Shown here: positions 24,096 through 37,959 of the stretch, one piece after another
Numbering within the stretch: the first letter of the stretch is position 1
Layout: each line of letters opens with the position of its first letter
Source: Epiperipatus broadwayi
Lineage: Eukaryota; Onychophora; Udeonychophora; Euonychophora; Peripatidae
Direction of reading: 5' to 3'
Assembly: GCA_028023455.1 (NCBI GenBank)
Contig: JAQFVV010000055.1
Coordinates: forward strand, 7,561,680 to 7,625,679
Length of the DNA: 64,000 bases
The notes under the pieces: generated by a model
What the model saw: the letters and a program-made list of their open reading frames with translations, nothing else
Databases searched by the model: none
Told to the model about the DNA's origin: nothing
Position numbers and translations under genes: made by a program

Positions 24096-24263
24096 TATAT
24101 ATATATATATAATAACAAGTCAGATGTCACATGACTTATATATAGCTTGCACTTACAAATATGTAAAATTAAGAGCATGCTAATAGCTCTAAACAAGCTT
24201 TGATTTATTTATGATAAATGCTACTACAAGAGAAGACATTCAAATCATTTTTATCTTGGATTG

Positions 24264-24317
24264 TCCCCATCCCCAGACCGGTTTCGACCTATGGGTCTCT
24301 TCAGTGAGGAGTTGGGA
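24264..24317 (-). ncRNA. Hammerhead ribozyme, family A copy 1, complete
   Basis: Minus: CCCAACTCCTCA, CTGAAGA (24298-24304), helix II GACC/GGTC with loop CATA, GAAA (24282-24285), palindromic ACCGGT, C at the cleavage position (24276), TGGGGATGGGG. Helix I pairs TCCTCA with TGGGGA, then an internal loop, then CCC with GGG. Every invariant core residue is present. Confidence 0.85.
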
Positions 24318-24684
24318 CATTAGATTTAAAAAACCAACTCAAGCAAAGCATTTATCTAAAAGTTAATTGTTAGAAGAAGATCTGAAACTTTTAGACATCT
24401 ACATGTCTTTAAAGTCAGCTCTCCAACTGAAAAAAATCATATGGGCCTGAACTTAATTCAGATACTCCATACATTATTAGGCTTAGCCATTTAACTTAGC
24501 CAAAGCCACAACAGCAAAATAATAATAATAATAATAAGTCAGATGTCACATGACTTATATATAGCTTGCACTTACAAATATGTAAAATTAAGAGCATGCT
24601 AATAGCTCTAAACAAGCTTTTTATTTTATTTATGATAAATGCTACTACAAGAAAAGACATTCAAATCATTTTTATCTTGGATTG

Positions 24685-24737
24685 TCCCCATCCCCAAACC
24701 GGTTTCGACCTATGGGTCTCTTCAGTGAGGAGTTGGG
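24685..24737 (-). ncRNA. Hammerhead ribozyme, family A copy 2
   Basis: As copy 1, with CTGAAGA at 24719-24725 and GAAA at 24703-24706, but U instead of C at the cleavage position, which hammerheads tolerate. Confidence 0.8.
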
Positions 24738-24994
24738 ACAACTACAAGAGAAGACATTCAAATCATTTTTATCTTGGATTGTTACTATTATTATTTTGCT
24801 GTTGTGGCTTTGGCTAAATTAAATGGCTAAGCCTACTAATATATGGAGTATCTGAATTAAGTTCATGCCCATATGATTTTTTCAGTTGGAGAGCTGACTT
24901 TAAAGACATGTAGATGTCTAAAAGTTTCAGATCTTCTTCTAACAATTAACTTTTAGATAAATGCTTTGCTTGAGTTGGTTTTTTAAATCTAATG

Positions 24995-25048
24995 TCCCAA
25001 CTCCTCACTGAAGAGACCCATAGGTCGAAACCGGTCTGGGGATGGGAA
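24995..25048 (+). ncRNA. Hammerhead ribozyme, family A copy 3, complete
   Basis: Plus: CTGAAGA at 25008-25014, GACC-CATA-GGTC at 25015-25026, GAAA at 25027-25030, predicted cleavage between 25036 and 25037. It is inverted relative to copies 1 and 2, so both strands of this locus encode a ribozyme. Confidence 0.85.
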
Positions 25049-25164
25049 CAATCCAAGATAAAAATGATTTGAATGTCTTCTCTTGTAGTAGCCTTTTTTA
25101 TTAATTAAAAAAAATGCTTGTTTAGAGCTATTAGCATGCTCTTAATTATATATATATATATATG

Positions 25165-25560
25165 ACAATATATAAGGGATTCAAAATCAGATTTTTACAC
25201 AAACCTCAATTCTCCATGCCATCTTATAATGCTGACCCACCTGATCACACACATATTGAAAAAATAATCACCAATATACGCATTTCATGCTAAACCAGCA
25301 ACTATCAGTTTGTCCAGATTACCATCTCCACAAATATATACAATCAAATATAGCCAATCTTCATAATATAATGGACAGGCTTCAAACTACTCCAACCCAC
25401 AACCCTTCAGTTGTCCATTTCAATGAAAATCTGGTGATGGAACATTCAAAGTCCACATTAGTGACAAGATTTTCATTCTACCCATGTTGATTGCTTAGTC
25501 ATTATGACTCCTCATGTACTGGAGAATAATCCATTTTACATACATATGCAAGGGATGGGC
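25165..25560 (-). repeat. SINE-like element, family L
   Basis: Full-length arrangement, but the core reads CTGATAG, so the ribozyme is dead. The tRNA-like part is at 25175-25250 (TTTGAATCCC on minus). Confidence 0.7.
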
Positions 25561-25629
25561 AGACCTTTAATGTAGTATGTTTCAATATGTAATTTAATAC
25601 ACTGTACAAGCTTACACACACCTGCACAT

Positions 25630-25965
25630 ATAATGTAATATATAAGGGATTCAAACTCAGATTTTTACACAACCCTCAACTCTCCATGCCATCTCATATT
25701 GCTGCACCTGATCACACACATGTTGAAAAGATAAATAATATATGTATTTCATGCTAAACCAGCAGTCATCAGTTGATCCAGATTACCATCTCCACACATG
25801 TATCCAATCAGTGCTCAGCTTTATGTTAAGATAGCCAAGCTTCATACTTTAATGGACAGACTTCAAACTACTCAAACCCACAACTTTTCAGCTGTCCATT
25901 TCATTGAAAATCTAATGATGGAACATTCAAATACCCATGTTGATGTTTAGTCATTATGACAATGT
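25630..25965 (-). repeat. SINE-like element, family L, direct copy of the previous one
   Basis: Core CTGATGA (minus, 25767-25773), helix II TGCT/AGCA, GAAA and ATACATAT are present; the helix I 3' strand is mutated. Confidence 0.7.
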
Positions 25966-26159
25966 GATTATTATTGTTTTTTCATCCAGGTGAAGGCAAC
26001 TGTTATTTAGTGAAATAGTAGTAATATTCACTTTAATATTGTTTTATTAAACACTGCTACTCCTGAAAACATTTTATAAACACACACACACACATATATA
26101 TATATATAAATTATGAAACTTTGATTAATATAAATGTAATAATCTTTCATCATACATTT

Positions 26160-26840
26160 ATACATATGCTTTACAAGATATAAAATAAGAAACTTCCAGT
26201 TTATTTAGCTTAATTCAATTTTAGTACTGAGGACCATAATCATACATATTCCTCATATTGAAACTAAAATAAAAAAAATCTGTAACCAGAATTCTGAACA
26301 TGGGATATCAATTAACCTAAACAGATAGATCAATAGCTCTAAGAATATAATCTATGAAGTCGATCCATTGCAAATTGTTTATACTGCACAATGCAAATGC
26401 TTTGAATGTTTCATGATTTATTATGGCAAGTCTGGAAACAATATAATAGCTAGAATAGGGTAGCTCAAGTATTCATATAAAAGAGGCATGGAAAATCCAG
26501 TCCATGCATCTGTATTCTTAGACCATAAAATGAGTATGGACAATGTTTCAAACTGCAAATAGTCAAACTGGTTTGCTTAGAGTGAAATGATCATAAGGAG
26601 AAATAAAAGTGGTATGGTATATTGTTAATAACAATAACATTATTGACAAAAGGTCAAATAGTATCCAACTATCAAATTATTGGGATATGTAAATTAAGTA
26701 CAAAGATTATAAAGCAGTCTTTGAAGTTTATTAAGAATTACTATGATTATGGTGCTTAGGTACCAAAAGTGTATTAAGCTAAAAGGTAAATAAAACTGGG
26801 AAAGTTTCTTATTTTATATCTTCTAAAGCATATCTATATA
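26160..26840 (+). mobile_element. Fold-back with Penelope-type GIY-YIG fossil
   Basis: The left arm 26165-26260 and right arm 26735-26835 are complementary (ATAAAATAAGAAACTTCC against GAAAGTTTCTTATTTTAT; TATTTAGCTTAA against TTAAGCTAAA). Between them one frame reads IVYTAQCKCFECFMIYYGKS, then NNIIARIG, then after a stop VHASVFLDHKMSMDN. That is the Cys-containing GIY-YIG domain of Penelope-like elements with its later His/Leu region. It has stops, so it is dead. Confidence 0.6.
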
Positions 26841-26857
26841 TGTATGTTTGAAGTTTA

Positions 26858-26893
<36 letters not shown>

Positions 26894-29084
26894 GTGGTCC
26901 TTGACTTTCATACCTAATTGGCTCATGAAAGGTGTATGAAAGTTGCAACATACGAAAGTAGAGCAATATAAAAAAATTATCAAAAAGTGTTTTTAAAATA
27001 ATGAGTTAAATTAGCATATACATAAATAACACTTTATTGATTAGTATCGCCTGTTTTCTTTATAAATTTATCAGGAGATAGCTGAATTGCATTCTTCCTG
27101 GTAACCTAATTCGGACACCAGGGTTGATTAAGATAATTCTCGCCAATAAAATTCATTTTATATATATATCACATTAATGCAATAATTATATATATATATA
27201 TTTAATATTTACACTTACTGCTAATATTAAGATTTAGAATTTAGTAATTTCGCCTTTGTATGTTGAAGTGTATTGTATTAATATCAGATTTTTTTAAAAA
27301 AAATATAATCCTGTCCAATAATTAATTAATTTATTAATAAAAAATGTTATTTTATCATTATTATACAAACTTATTTAACATAAATTATGAAATGCATCTT
27401 GGGAAGTCATTTGCCTTTTATTGCATCTTTATTCATATAATTCGTAAAGAGTGTGAGGTGTTGTGGAGGTTGTTTAATATATTTACACATGGGACAGAAA
27501 AATGTGAATAACTCCATGCTTGAATGTTCCATTAAAATATAAGATATATTAATCTGTAATTGAGGTTTAAAGTTTATATCTGGCTACAGACAATCTTTAG
27601 TTCAATAAATGATTAGTGAGAATCATCACCGTATTTATCTCCAATGGATGGTGTCAAAGTTCTGGGTGGAATAAGTTTGACTCTTGTAATTCAAATTGTA
27701 ACAGTTTACTATTGAAAAAAAAAGATTAACAACAAGTACTCAATAAGTTTCATCCTTCCCATAATCAAATAAATAGCTCATTCTTGAGCGGTTTTCCTTT
27801 GATATTTTTACTTAGTAGTAACTTAAACCACTGCGCTTTACAGATGGAACACTATTTATAAGTGAATACTCTCTTTTCCAAATACAAGATAAACTAAACG
27901 CACTTACAATATTTGTTTGTTTTATTAAATCTTATTAATACTTCGTTTAACAATCTTTATTTGAGTTTTACAGATTTTTTTATAAGAAAATACTTATCTA
28001 TTACGTAAAGGCTGAAATTTCAATAATTGACTCTAATCATATGTGATAGGCCACGTCTGTACCATCAAAATAAGTCTATAGTACTTAGCTTTATGAACTA
28101 TTGCTTTTAGCTTACTGTTTATAAGTTGTAATATATATATAGAAACGTTTGTCAATAGGTTTTTTTTTTATACTTGAATAGAAACTGTTATTTTCAATTT
28201 CAATATTATATATCGTTATGCCAATGCATAGCGGAAGGCTCCGTGATCATTTAATGAGATCGCAGTTGAAATACGGTACAGTAACGAGGTGATCGTTGAT
28301 TTTGTCTTTGCATTGTTATGGATGAATAACTATTAATTCATTTACATGCTTGATATGATTTGATTAACCAACTTTGTTAAATAATAATTAAAACTTCAAA
28401 GCGATTTTTTTTTACATTTAAAAGAATTGTATAGAAGGTTATCTAATTTTCTTCTAGAAAACTACATTTTCTAACATCAAGCAACCAAGTAATTACCTCA
28501 ATTTCATTTCTATTTGCTTTAAGAAAAAAGCAAATGTTATATATCTCAAGTAAGTCATTTAATCTGTGCTTTAGGAATAATAAGTAATTACAGAAGTCAA
28601 GACTTCAACTATGAAAAGAATAATTTGTTTTTAGAATATTTAAACAAAAGTAAAAAGAGAAAAACAACTTTTAAGCTGAATTTTATGCAAGTACATATAA
28701 AATAAAATATAGTTTTGGATTTCTCCAAAAAAATAAATACAAGTAAAAGGGATACCCTTTACTTACCAGGAGGCTCAGCTGCCACACGTGGTTTTAGTAT
28801 TTTTTTAAATTCAAGTACTTCTAGTTATAATATCCAAATGTATCTATTTTGACCAATATCTGAATGAATAGACAGAATGATAACGAGCAAGCCATCTGAA
28901 AAAATTCCCAAGTCCCACATAGATTTAAACCCAGATTATTATATGGAACAACCTCTCTTTTCAATGCATACATATATTTTATTTTTCTTTCAATTAACAT
29001 TTATATTCTAACATCAATTTATAAAATATCACTTCACTATTATAAGATGGTCTTATAATTTTTTAAAATTTTGTTGCCTTTGAG
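26841..29084. other. No gene recognised
   Basis: After a TA run, 26893-26975 (GGTGGTCCTTGACTTTCATA and a partly inverted CATACGAAAG) resembles the end of an unknown dispersed repeat. 28190-28330 is less AT-rich, with no motif. Otherwise AT-rich spacer. Confidence 0.35.
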
Positions 29085-29375
29085 CATTTCATCATCAGAT
29101 TTTCAATTGGATGGACGGTTGAAGAGTTGGAGTATGGAGTGGATTGAAGCCTGTCCATTAAAGTATGAAGATTGGCTATCTTAATATATATCTGAGCACT
29201 TATTGCATATATGTGTGGAGATGATAATCTGGACCAATGGATGATTGCTGGTTTAGCATGAAATATGTATATTGGTGATTATTTATCTTTTCAACATATA
29301 TGTGTTCAGGTGTATCAGTGATATGAGATAGAGTGGTGGGTTATGTGAAAGTATGTGCTCATATAGCCTATATAT
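29085..29375 (+). repeat. SINE-like element, family L
   Basis: Plus copy: helix I ACCAA/TTGGT and helix II are kept, but the core starts TGGATGA instead of CTGATGA, so the ribozyme is inactive. Confidence 0.7.
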
Positions 29376-30494
29376 TTACTAATTATTCTGAAATTTTTTC
29401 ATCAATATTTGCTTTATATAATTTGGAACATAACTCTAATTTTCGCATTAAAATTTCAATTTTTTTGTGAGCATGTTTCTATGTTGTTCATCTTTAATTA
29501 TCCTCTGTTTTGGATATTTTTAATCAAGGTTTTTTTTACCATATTCTTTATTTCTTTGAATCTACATTTAACCACGATATTTTAGTATATGTCTACAATA
29601 AGCGTCTAACAATTCGGTCTCTTCTTTTTTGACTGCTTTGAGGTTTGTATTGTATCATTATTGAGAAAGCTTTTGTCTTATATGCTTTTCAGCATTTGTG
29701 CATGCGAGGTTTAATATTCTTTAAGAAGTCTAATTTTTCCTAATCTTTTTACATCTCTGAAGTAACTTCAATAACAGTTCTCTCCAAAATTTTTGAACCT
29801 AATTTTCTTTTTGTCTGTTGTTTTAATTTTCTCTCCCCCCTCTCTCTTTTTAGAACTAATTGATTTTTTTTCATTATTTATAAGATCCACTGTATTAGTT
29901 AAATATCTTTATTTTTGAATATCACTTTTATGTTTTATGTAATTTGTTGTGCTTCTCCGATTTGATATTTGCATCTATTGTGATTTAAATCTGCTTTAGT
30001 TCTTTGCAAACTAGGACTATTTTATTAATATGGACGATATTAAATGCATAAATATAACATCCATTATGTTCTTTATTCTTTCATTATTTAAATCTGTCTT
30101 TATTACCAGCACATTGTGTCGTAAATTATCATATTATAGTCTAAAGAAAATTCTAAAAGGATTCATCTGATTCATGTTTTTTAGGCACATACTGTGATGA
30201 TCAATGAGCTGGATTCGAATCCAGTTCCACCATTCTTGCAGAATATTACATTTAATCTGAGGATGTCACATTTATAATTTAAAATAAGGCTAGTTTGTCA
30301 GATATCCATAAATTTGTGACATTTTAGGTTCCTATAAACAGTGAGTGATAGAGTTTGTTGTACATTAACTGATTGATTTTTCTGCATCTAGATAACTTTA
30401 AAGCCACCATTTCCAGAAAAAATTAAACAACATATGGTACCTTCCTACACAATGTTTATATGAAACTGTTCACCAGAAAATTCTTTTTTTCCCA
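29376..30494. other. AT-rich; tRNA-like fragment at 30190-30245
   Basis: Mostly featureless. At 30209-30224 is the perfect palindrome CTGGATTCGAATCCAG, identical in form to a tRNA T-arm, without a matching A-box or cloverleaf. It is probably a SINE head fragment. Confidence 0.4.
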
Positions 30495-30720
30495 ACATGA
30501 TTACCGCCACCTAGTGTAAACTTTAATAAGCAATTGATACCAGATGGTAATGCTTAAGAAATTCCTATCCATTTATCCCAGATCCAAAAATCTCCCATTG
30601 ATGAAAGCCACAAGCCAGAAACTAGTCTGAGGATATTGGATAAGGATTTATTAAGCATTACAGTCTAGCACCTATTGATTACTAATGCCTACACTAGGTG
30701 GCATAACTGATGTGAATAAA
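30495..30720. repeat. Fold-back element, family F
   Basis: CCGCCACCTAGTGTA at the left pairs with TACACTAGGTGGCAT at the right. The plus strand holds TTGATGA (core C lost), CACAAGCCAGAAACTAGTC and TGAGGATAT. Confidence 0.65.
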
Positions 30721-30849
30721 AATAAATAGAATAAAATTTTATTGATTATTGGGTTTTATACAGTTTATATTTTAGAATTTTTGTTATATATATATATATA
30801 TGAAATTTAAATGGAAGTGACATCTCTCCCATAAGATATGAATAAATAA

Positions 30850-31350
30850 GATTTACAGGTCAGATAAAAAAATGCACATGGCTTTATTTCTTGGGAGTTT
30901 GTAAGAAGTTTGAGCACCAGAATTGATCCTGATATTTGCCGATCTCAAGGCAGATGCTTCACCAACTACACCAAACTGCACAGGGTAAAAAAAGTGAACA
31001 GATTTATCATTCAGGAGTTTATAAGAAGTTTTGAATGTCAGAACTGCTAGTGCCAGTATTGATTCAGGAACTTTCCTGATCCCAATTTGGATACTCAAAT
31101 GCTAATAGGTTGATTGCTCAGGAGTTCATAAGACATTCAAGCCCAAAACTCTGAGTGCCAGAATCGATCCTGGGACCTCCCAACCCCCAAATTGGATGGT
31201 TTACCAACTGTGTCAAACTGTGCAGGGTAAAAAATGCCATTAGCTTTATTGTGTAGGAGTTCATAAAAAGTTCAAGCCCCAGAATCCTGAGACCTCCAGA
31301 TCCCAAAGTTGATCACTTCATCAACTATGCCAAACTGTGAATGCACTACC
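30850..31350 (-). repeat. Tandem tRNA-like monomers, about 4 copies
   Basis: Units of about 110-130 bp repeat around 30.86, 31.0, 31.12 and 31.24 kb. On minus each has an A-box-like stretch (CACAGTTTGGCATAGTTG) and a B-box-like stretch (GGATCGATTCTGG), then TTTATGAACTCCT. They look like multimeric SINE heads, not functional tRNAs: no cloverleaf closes. A single further copy lies at 54255-54350. Confidence 0.6.
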
Positions 31351-33559
31351 TATAATTTAAACTTTGGAGGGTTACAAGCTTTCATTTATTATAGTTTATG
31401 GAAATAAGGAGTGGAATTACATACTTTAGCATGATTTAAAGAAAATACAAATGATCATGATATTACAATTAATCATGGGGAATGTAAAAATGGAGTCTTA
31501 TTTTAAATGACTTCATAACATTAAAGAAATACCAATTTGCAAATGGAAATATCAAATATGCATGGCTTAATGTCATGTTAGTGAATAATTTCCTTTTTTT
31601 TATTTCCAGCAATATCCATAAACAAAACTTTATGACCATCAAAAACTTAAAGGGATGGTCCACTTTAGGCTATATCATTTACCAATGTATTAGCATTATT
31701 TTTCCATAGCTTATGGGAGAGTTGTTATTTTCATTTATCTTGGTAATAATTAAGCATTAAATGATAAAATTTCAAACTTTTATTTATTGCATATAAACTT
31801 TATTGCAAAAAGGAGGTTGCCTTGACAACAGCTTGAAATTGTTGATTGTTATTGATATTGTGATTGTCTAAGTATTGACTGGTTTTTAATGAATGCTTAC
31901 AAACCCATTTAACTTTGAGCATTATTACATTTATTATTTAATAATATATACAAGTGCTTTAAAACACTGGGTGAAGAAGCTATTAATGATAAACAATCAA
32001 AATAAATCAATGTAGGCTAAGCACTTCTGAGGTGTTATCCCTCATAATCATTGCCAAAATAGATTTTAAATCATTGTTGTGATATTGTTAAATGGTAATG
32101 TATGCAAATGCATATGCAAATTAATCTACTTGTCCATTTTCTGGAGATAGCGAATCATGTGTCATGTTTATTAATTTCGTTAATATTTTTTAATTCTGTT
32201 TATTCAGTCATCATCTAGCATTTAAAACATTTAAAATATCACTCCTATCAGAAATATTTAGGTACAAATAAATCAAACAAAAAACAAAAATTATAATAGT
32301 ACTCATGCCTGTGTATAAGAATTAAAAATATATACATTAAAAAGCAATTAATTTGAAGACAGAAGAGGAAAAAATCTCACCTTTTTATATTGAGCTCAAC
32401 CAAAATAATTTAAAATGTATGTATTCTTATATCTCTAATTATTCTGATTTTTATGTGCACGCATACATTCTTGTCCTTTTTCAAATAAGTCACAATCCAT
32501 TATTCAATATGTTGTTCTTGTACAGAGTTCATAAATTAGCTTCTATAGTTTCTGTTAAATGTTATTATAAAAGGACTTTCCACTTCCTAAATTGTGGTAT
32601 TGGTTTATATACTTCCAACTTTAACTTTTGTCCAGAAATATAGATAATAAGGCATTTGTCTGCAGATCTTATCATCATAGAGAATATAGAAGATGAGAGT
32701 CATAACAGTCATCTTTCATTTTCTCCCCTATAATCTTCTCTGGTAGGTGGACATCCAAGTGTTGTTTTTTTTACTTAGCAGGCTAACATTTTCAGATAGA
32801 ACGGCATCAGTTGGAACCCAAGGTTTAACTTGCTGTTCTATTGAAACGTTGCTTCAATAAAGTGAATGTTTCCACTTCTGATATTTAAAAACAAGCTGCT
32901 TGGCTATGCTTTGTTACTAGTGATTAAAAGCTAACTTGCAGTAGAAAATTATTTTCTTCTTATTATAGCCTGATACACAGTTTAGTCAGCAACAGGTATA
33001 AATTATTCAAATAAAATAAAATGACCATATTTATTTTCCATTAATCCACGATGCAAACAGATCCAAAACAGATAACACACAAAAAAATACATTTTTTTTT
33101 CTTATCTCTTTTGTTTTTCTTAACATTATCTTTTTTTGAAATTAGACATATATATAAACAAGTTAATCTTTTTACATATTTGAAATTAATTAGATCTATT
33201 TGCCTATTCACAAATTAATAAAAGAGAGGTTTAATATGAAACTAAAAAAAAAATTAACTTAAAAAAAGTCTATTTTTTTATTGCAAGATTTAATAAACCT
33301 GAATAACTTATTTGTTTTTATTACATTAATAATATATCCATAGGACTTCCCATTTATTTTAATCATATAACTTAATCATTTGTGAATATAACTTAAATTC
33401 TCTTTTTTTATTAATAAAAAAATAATTATTTGTTTTTAAGGAGAAGACTTTACTGGGTTCAAACCATTGTAGCATAATATACTGGTAAAATGTATATAAG
33501 TGAATAAAAAATATCATATGACTTTTATTACACATTGCTTTACAGAAACGTCTCTCTAT
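31351..33559. other. No gene recognised; dispersed 80-bp repeat at 31805-31890
   Basis: 31808-31890 (AAAGGAGGTTGCCTTGACAA, then ATTGTTGATTG) recurs at 53150-53230, 59480-59550 and, as a hairpin, at 46940-47040. The rest is AT-rich without a recognisable ORF. Confidence 0.45.
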
Positions 33560-33830
33560 TTTAGTTCACTGCTGCCATCTACTGGCTTGGATAGTCAATA
33601 AATACAAGATGGAAGTGCTTATTAAATAAATATCCAATGCTATTTTATCTATATTCCTAAATTAGTTTTTGATTTTTGACCTTCATCAGTAAAAGAATAT
33701 GGGTTTTAGATGTGCTTAGATTTTTTTTAGAGCCAATGGATTTAAGGAAGAAACTAATCTGGGGATATGAACAAGGTAGTACTAAATATGGATTTAATAA
33801 GCATTTCCATCTAGTATCCTCAATAATTTA
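33560..33830. repeat. Fold-back, family F, degraded
   Basis: The minus strand has CTGATGA with AAAA in place of GAAA; the plus strand has GAAACTAATC and TGGGGATAT but a damaged first core box. The ends show partial complementarity. Confidence 0.5.
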
Positions 33831-34144
33831 AGATGACTGTAGTAGGAAAAAATAAATCAAGTTTGTTTATATATATATAACAAATAAATATATTTATATG
33901 CGTTTTAACAAAGTCAAATAAATTTTATTACTAAATAAGATTTATAATCATATATATCATAATCATGGCTACATACAATTAAGTTGGCAGCTAAATGAAA
34001 TTGTAATTACAGTATATGTTAAACTTCCAGTATATGCTCTATTGAAACTAGTCTGTCATTAGATCACATTTTTGGCATTCAAAATAAACGACATTTTTAA
34101 GCATCACATGATCACTTTCTTATACTAGCACATAATTGTTTATA

Positions 34145-34470
34145 AACAAAGCAAAACTCTCCATACAGTATTGCCACCCTGTGTCAATCAGAGTAATCAA
34201 TGAATGCCAGAAGGCTTGTGCATAAAATCCCTATCTAATGCCTACTCTTCCAATATCCCCAGATTAGTTTCTGGCTTGAGGCCATAATCAGTGAGGAGCT
34301 TTGGATCTAGGTGCAGTGCTCTCAGATTCAAAGCTCCTCACTGACGATGACCACAAGCCAGAAACTAGTCTGGGGATATAGGCATTAGATAGGGATTTTA
34401 TGCACAAGCCTTCTGGCATTCATTGATTACTCTGGTTGGCACAGGGTGGCAATACTGTATGGAGAGTTTT
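34145..34470. repeat. Near-perfect fold-back, family F
   Basis: 34147-34315 (CAAAACTCTCCATACAGTA... ) is complementary to 34335-34475, head-to-head around 34320. Both arms carry the hammerhead region; the plus arm is intact. Confidence 0.8.
34330..34385 (+). ncRNA. Hammerhead ribozyme, family F
   Basis: CTCCTCA, CTGACGA (34341-34347), helix II region (TG...CA; consensus TGGC/GCCA), GAAA (34361-34364), palindromic ACTAGT, C, then TGGGGAT. Helix I pairs TCCTCA with TGGGGA. Helix II is weakened by one A in this copy. The minus arm has CTGATTA and is dead. Confidence 0.65.
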
Positions 34471-35010
34471 GCTTTGTTTTTAAATGACATTTTTATTTAG
34501 TTTTTTTACTTTTTGCACTACATCCATAATCCTTTTCATAATTAAAGGTTGCAACAGGATTATTATTTGATTTGTTATATAAGTTAGTTTTGTCTTTTCA
34601 TACAATTAGAGTTTCATAGTGTCATCAACATGGTTATTTTTAGGTATAATTATAGTGCACTGGCCTGAAATCACACTTGGTAATTAATACTATTTATTTG
34701 ATAAATAAATAACCAAATGGTTTATTGTTTGTAAATTCATAGGAAGTTTGGATACTGGATATGACAGAATTGAGTGTGAACTGTGAACTCGAAGGTTTCT
34801 AATCAAAGTATCTTTAAATAAATAGGATCAATTGGTTGCATATTCATTGCAAAGATTGTTGAGTTATTACACACACACACATATATGATAAAAATATATA
34901 AGAGTATACAATGATATTTTGTTAGAATAATTCATATTTATAACGTATATAAATGTTATGGACTTTCTAAAGCAAATCAATTTAATTTCTCCATCGATTA
35001 ACTGTACATT
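34471..35010. other. AT-rich spacer, no gene recognised
   Basis: Nothing but a short (CA)n(TA)n tract near 34870. Confidence 0.4.
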
Positions 35011-36810
<1,800 letters not shown>

Positions 36811-37425
36811 ATGGTTGGTATGATGCATGATTTTAACATTAAAGAGCAAAATAAAGACATGCTGGTATAATTCATGAATTTAACATTCAAGAGAAAATAA
36901 AACATGGCTGGTACGATGCATGACTTTAGCGTTCAAGAGCAAAATAAAGACATGGTTGGATTCAAGAGCAAAATAAAGACATGCTGTTATAATGCATGAA
37001 TTTAACATTAAAAAGCAAAATAAAGACATGTTGGTATAATTCATGAATTTAATATTCAAGAGCAAAATAAAGACCTGGTTGGTATAATGCATGACTTTAA
37101 CATTAAACGGCAAAATAAAGGCACGCTGGTATAATGCATGAATTTAACATTCAATATCAAAATAAAGACATGGTTGGTATGATGCATGACTTTAACATTA
37201 AAGAGCAAAATAAAGACATGGTTGCTATGATGCATGAATTTAACATTTGCAAGCATAAAAAAGGCTTGATTAGTATAATGCATGACTTTAAAATTCAAGA
37301 GGAAAATAAAGACATGGTTGGTATGATGCATGACTTTAACATTTGAAACTATAATAAAGGTGTGATTGGTATAATGCATGACTTTAAAATTCAAGAACAA
37401 AATAAAGACATGATTGCTATGATGC
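36811..37425 (+). repeat. 48-bp minisatellite, about 13 diverged units
   Basis: The unit is ATGGTTGGTATGATGCATGA followed by CTTTAACATTAAAGAGCAAAATAAAGAC. Because 48 is a multiple of 3, stretches stay open on both strands and translate as 16-residue repeats (HDFNIKEQNKDMVGMM on plus). Frame breaks between units argue against a protein. Confidence 0.9.
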
Positions 37426-37959
37426 AGGACTATCATTTTCATCAAAATGAAAATCAAATAATATTAGGCAAATGATAAAAAATCTCAAAGTACACACTTG
37501 TCCATAAGCACAAATAAATAATTAGGACCATGCAACTAATTTTAATAAGCTAAGAATAAACCATAATAAAAATTTGCCCCAAAGCATAGCATTTCTGACT
37601 ACATTTTGCCTAGGACATAATTCACTTCAAAAAAGCACAACCAAGACAATATATGAAAATAGTTTTGAAACGCTAACTATCTTATATAATAATTGTAAAC
37701 ACATGATATGAAAAACCAATAAAACATATGTTATTATGTAATAACCTGTATATTTATACTTTACATTTGTCCAATATAATACTATTAAATTGTGCTTTCA
37801 CACTTCTAACATAAAGCTATAACAACAAATTGAAAATTAAATTAAATGGCTAAGCACTTTCAAGAAGATGTACTTTTCATATTCATAGCCAGTTATGATC
37901 CCTTCTTTGAAATCATTATATAAATAAATCTGATATGCAAATTATATGCAAATGAGTCA
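37426..37959. other. AT-rich spacer, no gene recognised
   Basis: 37909-37920 (TGAAATCATTAT) is complementary to 38405-38416 and may be the outer edge of a fold-back around the GIY-YIG ORF. Confidence 0.35.

Larger units (their letters stand above)
24118..25150. repeat. Three copies of a ~420-bp SINE-like element, family A, two minus and one plus
   Basis: 24118-24537 and 24538-24740 are direct copies on the minus strand, the second truncated; 24785-25150 is an inverted copy. On the sense strand the order is GCTGTTGTGGCTTTGGCTAA, a tRNA-like part (TTAAGTTCAGGCCC), about 150 bases of body, the hammerhead, then a tail ending GTCATGTGACATCTGA. (AAT)n-like ends mark the head junctions. Each copy keeps the ribozyme. 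Confidence 0.8.
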
